A stretch of DNA of 64,000 nt from Treponema sp. GTDB lineage: Bacteria > Spirochaetota > Spirochaetia > Treponematales > Treponemataceae. The notes beneath the pieces were generated by a model. The model was not told the DNA's origin. It saw only the letters and a program-made list of their open reading frames with translations, and did not search any database. The position numbers were made by a program, and so were the translations under genes. The stretch spans positions 1-64,000 of the forward strand of contig JAKSTL010000001.1 of NCBI GenBank assembly GCA_024402595.1, in the 5' to 3' direction. Positions 62,001 through 64,000 of the stretch are shown one piece after another (positions within the stretch are counted from its first letter, which is position 1; each line of letters opens with the position of its first letter).

Positions 62001-64000
62001 CATTGTTACTTCACCACTAGTTTCATCTGAACTTGATGGAGAAATTAGAACTGTTTCTGGACCATCGTTATCTGCAACAAAAATTGGAGAACTGTTGCCC
62101 TTTAATCCAGAATTATCCCAAACTAAAATTGAACAGTTTACCGTTCCTGTTTTTATTTTACTAATATCAATTAAGTCAGTTGTCCAGCGCATATATGGAT
62201 AAATTGTATTTTCTTCCGCAGGTGTAACATAAGTTGTTCCATCTACAGAATATTCAACCCTTCCACTTTCTGTATAAGAAACACCACCTTCTGTTACATC
62301 TTTTGTTACCATCATTACAAAATCGTCGTCGGAATCATTTGCTTTTTCGTAATCCAAAGCTAAAGTAATGTAATCAATTCCGTTAGCATCGTGAGCAACA
62401 ACAATAAATTGAGCAAATTGTTTATTTTTACCACCAAGCACAAGTGATGTTCCTGTCAACTGAGGTTCTTCATCAACTAAAACATCAGTACCAGAATCAT
62501 CTTTTTGTGTTACTTGAACTTTTTTCTGGGAATAATCATAAGCCTGAACTTTAATATCAGATACGCTTGGGTTATTTCCATCACTGTTATATACAATTGA
62601 AGATGATACATTGTTTGCTTTTCCATCTGTTTTATACAACTGATAAGGTTTTTCTAAATCTGAAGCGTTACCTGTATAGAAAATTGCCTCATTGTTATCT
62701 TGCACAATAAAGTAAACTTCTTTTTGACCATCGTTTACATCTGCTGGAGTATAAGTGTATTCACCCGTAGATTTATTAAATACAGTTGTACCATATATTT
62801 TATGACTCCAAGTGACGCTTGTACCATCATCAGTTGTTGTTTTTGTCCATTTATTTTCAGTACTGTCAGTTTCATCTTCCTGAGGAATCTCTGTAAGCTG
62901 AACATTAGAAGCAATCAATTCGGCAACAACACTTTCTGTAGTATTATCATCATCTTTTACAGAACCTTCCAAACTTGCATTTGTACCAAACTTGAGAATA
63001 TATCCAGTTTCTGTACTTGTAAGATTTGTGAACTTTATCAAAGGTCTGTCTGAATCTTGATTTACCTTTACAACGGCAATATTTACAAGGTTTGTTCCAT
63101 TTGTTGCCAATATATTGTCTGGAGTGATTTCATCTTTTGGCAGAAGAATTGTTTTTGTAGAAGCTCCTTCTCCAACAGATATTCGCTTATGATTTTCCAC
63201 AACATTTGTTACAGTTTTTCCATCAACCGTTGAAGATTTTAGTGTATCCAAATTACAGTTGCCCGCTTCGTCCATAATAACTGGAACAAAGTAAACATTT
63301 TTTGTATCAAAGCCTGCAAACAAATCCGTTGAATCTATTTCTACAGATTCCCAGTTTGTTAATGAACTTGAATCTATTGAACAAAGATATGTCCATTTTT
63401 TGCCTTTCTTTGCATTTTCTTCCGTTCCCGCTGGATCATCTGCATCAATATAGTAACAAATATCAACAGATTTAATATTGTGATCATCACTTGCGCTACC
63501 AGAAATCTTGAATCCTTTGTTTACATCAATTACAGAAGTTGTTGTATCGGCATCATCTGGTAAACTAAGTTTCTTTGATTCTGGCTTGGTTGCGTCAATA
63601 TCCAAGCGTAAATCTGCGGTGTAAGAATAGGTTTTTCCCACATTATCTGTTGCAGTAAATACAGGGCTTCCAGACGCTAATGCATTTTTTGGAACTGTTA
63701 TAGTCCATTTTTCTTCTGTCGAACTCTTTTGAGACACTGCACTTGTTACATCTGTTTGACCAATCTTTGTAACATTTACACCTGCAATTCCTGAACCATT
63801 ATTACCATTAGCATCAGTTGCAGTAACTACAAACTCAACATCATTTCGCTTGTTTACGGTTTTTGTTCCTGTTAATGCACTTGTTGATGTATCACCATCC
63901 ACACTAATAAGCGTTACGGTAGCAGGAGATATAGTATCTACATAAACATTGGCAGGTGTATCATATTCTTTAATATTTCCTACGGCATCTGTTACACGAA
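56061..64000 (-). CDS. Giant Ig-like repeat surface/secreted protein, N-terminus beyond the window
   Basis: The frame is open to the window edge, so only the last about 2645 residues are seen; codons continue upstream of a GTG at 63902, which is not the start. Bacterial Ig-like domains recur, marked by a D-x-x-x-P linker at each start: DTISPATVTLIS (about 63920), DATKPESKKLSLP (63590), DNDGPETVLISP (62060), DADKPKTDISYP (61630), DNKAPTYSG (61110), DNTPPELTSL (60700) and DDIAPTVEINEP (59210). The C-terminal about 750 residues (58300-56063) look like a beta-propeller or sialidase-like fold, with repeats such as YLAFYDAVRKEIRYRW and IHLAFFTTSGAKLRYAY. No LPXTG, outer-membrane barrel or coiled coil is seen at the end. 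Likely an adhesin or glycan-binding protein; inference. Confidence 0.8.
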   Translation of the reverse strand, partial: RVTDAVGNIKEYDTPANVYVDTISPATVTLISVDGDTSTSALTGTKTVNKRNDVEFVVTATDANGNNGSGIAGVNVTKIGQTDVTSAVSQKSSTEEKWTITVPKNALASGSPVFTATDNVGKTYSYTADLRLDIDATKPESKKLSLPDDADTTTSVIDVNKGFKISGSASDDHNIKSVDICYYIDADDPAGTEENAKKGKKWTYLCSIDSSSLTNWESVEIDSTDLFAGFDTKNVYFVPVIMDEAGNCNLDTLKSSTVDGKTVTNVVENHKRISVGEGASTKTILLPKDEITPDNILATNGTNLVNIAVVKVNQDSDRPLIKFTNLTSTETGYILKFGTNASLEGSVKDDDNTTESVVAELIASNVQLTEIPQEDETDSTENKWTKTTTDDGTSVTWSHKIYGTTVFNKSTGEYTYTPADVNDGQKEVYFIVQDNNEAIFYTGNASDLEKPYQLYKTDGKANNVSSSIVYNSDGNNPSVSDIKVQAYDYSQKKVQVTQKDDSGTDVLVDEEPQLTGTSLVLGGKNKQFAQFIVVAHDANGIDYITLALDYEKANDSDDDFVMMVTKDVTEGGVSYTESGRVEYSVDGTTYVTPAEENTIYPYMRWTTDLIDISKIKTGTVNCSILVWDNSGLKGNSSPIFVADNDGPETVLISPSSSDETSGEVTMTGTTNDVGSARAISIEWLVPEYKDTAKTDEEIKELTGWKNTREDSTTVANWKFKSNFLDKSKDDSEVMNGETGTGHGTYWKSKTDDGIYTIPVYFRATDSLGNVSITRKEIIYNPDADKPKTDISYPSAGDYDKKSDGSRENFVTLGGTIRVNGSVTIPSGLTTPYKVYIQIADDEGNFGYDSDSDDVEDTHGIEISGTAAYKAKNTYLQTIKTQAQVAAELDKDNLSGFESEELKNSWWGIEATLKSNSWSINLNGDNKMNVENGTNQIKIRACGVNAFGKVGNWSEPVYVHIDNKAPTYSGTLYQFENIETPSAEVYKNAIPNAKSERAYEAGMYLKGQWVLCVKLLDEDKVNISEVKKSVGSNSATQTYYQTKLVENMEEGKNGRYVFIPLDADATTTTTYTVTAYDMDSISAPGVHIIYPSFEINMDNTPPELTSLKTTNGAVVEGQKISNSNYETTFATNASDTGSGFKMMAYYFKRTIGSSTTIELPLPQVVDADNKKWTAGSSYVGNTSELSEKSNLWGVELSGKLEYSSENANTTFTVSKVGDTVVSDLTAYPFIRVGSLIELEGSFYTISEVSGKVITVETRLSGKDNASAFAAAAFVVNINENTEVSTWDGGTVTITNDDGDGLFEYANKKGTSYELEFGVCADELDDGPIELCRVAFDAAGNYTGQPSVTARSGGSAETTTMFLANHTPRLSKVYLATDLNGNGTYSNDEFGGTGSVTSDSGIKYFSALAENGSVQDAPVIYGARIGAGTKYSPVLTMRNKLGVALEFVSGYNSTTHAKEKEGYGAGNGDVYYLMSVSKNVIDKAATGTIITQGDESSGVEKSLTIEKLDVFADTSVKDNKGFEISSDTEGLSDYEITKETEDNAASLAFINISLWDSTPGTTPGAYDSTIDGVKTWGSQWTALNIPVFVDVVDDIAPTVEINEPQAKKNEGHIDKVTEGVKASGEIVFTGSVSDEKRIGALYLTMNKNFTETTESGTKYEANTKTCVGIYNESTGILSKTGEDTDSNKTYDMTISDGVVYRVISQTFDLENGHTIEWELEVDTSTVEGVAEKDVTFAITAHNSSGDVESDDENYDDLILDSSDNIDKYKRGFQSMQIDIVPYITGLKTSLDNLYEGNASVYSRTARGHYITYDREQLTVSGYNLANGTVSISGKNAEGTDVTETANLDDDNKFTLPENAISGEVTITVNGVSSLNNKNDDNLSTTYYGEKEETKANLQPNGVNNDNLTDDVILDIWEFKTAANPRDGEILYPEMQIGPNGEVGFAFVNGNFYFNMAGPSKVGDTAETGDTFASQRAYEGDYAPYFESAFAFDAKGRTYGISTNQDANDQYSAYTTFYYGRRTSNSPFGKEGWNSHNGGNYQGGAYRRRLQSTTSTVVGTVQDTSVFRAMSPTITTVTNDNDTSVYLAFYDAVRKEIRYRWGNIGDIVEKGANIVKTNKEYHAISYVDRSDNKWRYGHINSKTYLSRTAVTDGYGGNETVYLYNGDGTLYKDNNSNYTFYTGINTNNPTADDHWFRLHTSTNNIDKENEAVTPFPSYDANNTATHTKVMYMSKQYYEDGISDSIYSTKINSANHGLKKGDAITLSFVNNSYMNEELTRVYYVSRVVDENNFEVSETVDGDSHVFKTDLQLKAFSKITGQLIDASGGNSSTNSIYARADNRASDMSVRPELYSVIDTPSLTKTTAAVAIGVTPASVDNGVSNDVVSIAWYDGKKLCYAYSTNPQSDDGATPGSNFTHVTTLPAKFTGAGFNVKMKVDTDGGIHLAFFTTSGAKLRYAYAPDYMGNFTVVDVDNYSLTTNDIGLDVAKDADGNLVPYISYLSGNQVAKLAYPVAWNEKIATKPGIKDSKYTGDWEITVVPTTGYTTKNAYAKAKNTNAASAIVDESNKAIVSDLTPKYDTICVGVNKNWEDGTLCAIKQYTTASSISGDDTDSNYSTRIGGNGSKNPALAYTVVGDSSLVSDSLQFAQKK

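Overview
The window is a low-G+C chromosome segment from a plant-polymer-degrading spirochete, most likely a gut or rumen Treponema. The evidence is a FlaB-type periplasmic flagellin (53833-54693) behind a sigma-28-like promoter, two secreted GH5 enzymes (7924-9342 and 10694-12370), a secreted GH10 xylanase (47987-49666), Treponema-style small membrane proteins and a very large Ig-repeat surface protein. No rRNA, tRNA, CRISPR array or intact insertion sequence was recognised. The only mobile-type gene is an Rpn/PD-(D/E)XK family nuclease at 54996-55835.

Layout. Positions 1-7 kb hold a DAACS symporter (cut by the window edge), an RlhA-like U32 protein, an SDR oxidoreductase, a divergent ohrR/glutathione-peroxidase pair with two OhrR-like operators, a TSCPD protein and a ZIP metal transporter. 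Positions 7-12.4 kb form a glycan-degradation patch: a glycan-binding-like secreted protein and two GH5 enzymes, enclosing small genes that include an XRE regulator and a one-TM peptide. Positions 12.8-15 kb carry a MinD/ParA-type ATPase and lgt. Positions 15-28 kb carry nucleic-acid enzymes: a 1437-residue HRDC/SF1 helicase-nuclease, a small heat-shock protein behind a sigma-54 promoter, and addB-addA followed by an intergenic minisatellite. Positions 28-41.5 kb hold an ECF-like membrane component, purD, a FecCD/FecE-type ABC pair, a PH-domain membrane protein, a giant alpha-2-macroglobulin lipoprotein and PbpC.

Positions 41.5-53.5 kb are one long minus-strand run: a zinc-ribbon protein, DUF456, a TrmJ-like methyltransferase, a YgiQ-type radical SAM protein, GH10, a membrane protein, a Nif3-like protein, lspA, a small membrane protein, mtnN (pfs), luxS, a DUF1538 membrane protein and a tandem PII-like protein. 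The last four are tightly spaced. Positions 53.5-64 kb hold flaB, the Rpn-like nuclease and the C-terminal about 2645 residues of the Ig-repeat protein.

The most interesting signals are the mtnN-luxS-DUF1538-PII cluster (AI-2 synthesis next to a membrane protein and its likely sensor), a textbook sigma-54 promoter on hsp20, and several genes whose predicted promoter places the transcription start at or within a few bases of the start codon (leaderless-type). Others are a 20-bp inverted repeat linking the 3' end of flaB to DNA beyond its terminator, a 15-unit minisatellite, and in-frame low-complexity insertions in conserved proteins. All functional calls are from reading motifs; no database search was run.
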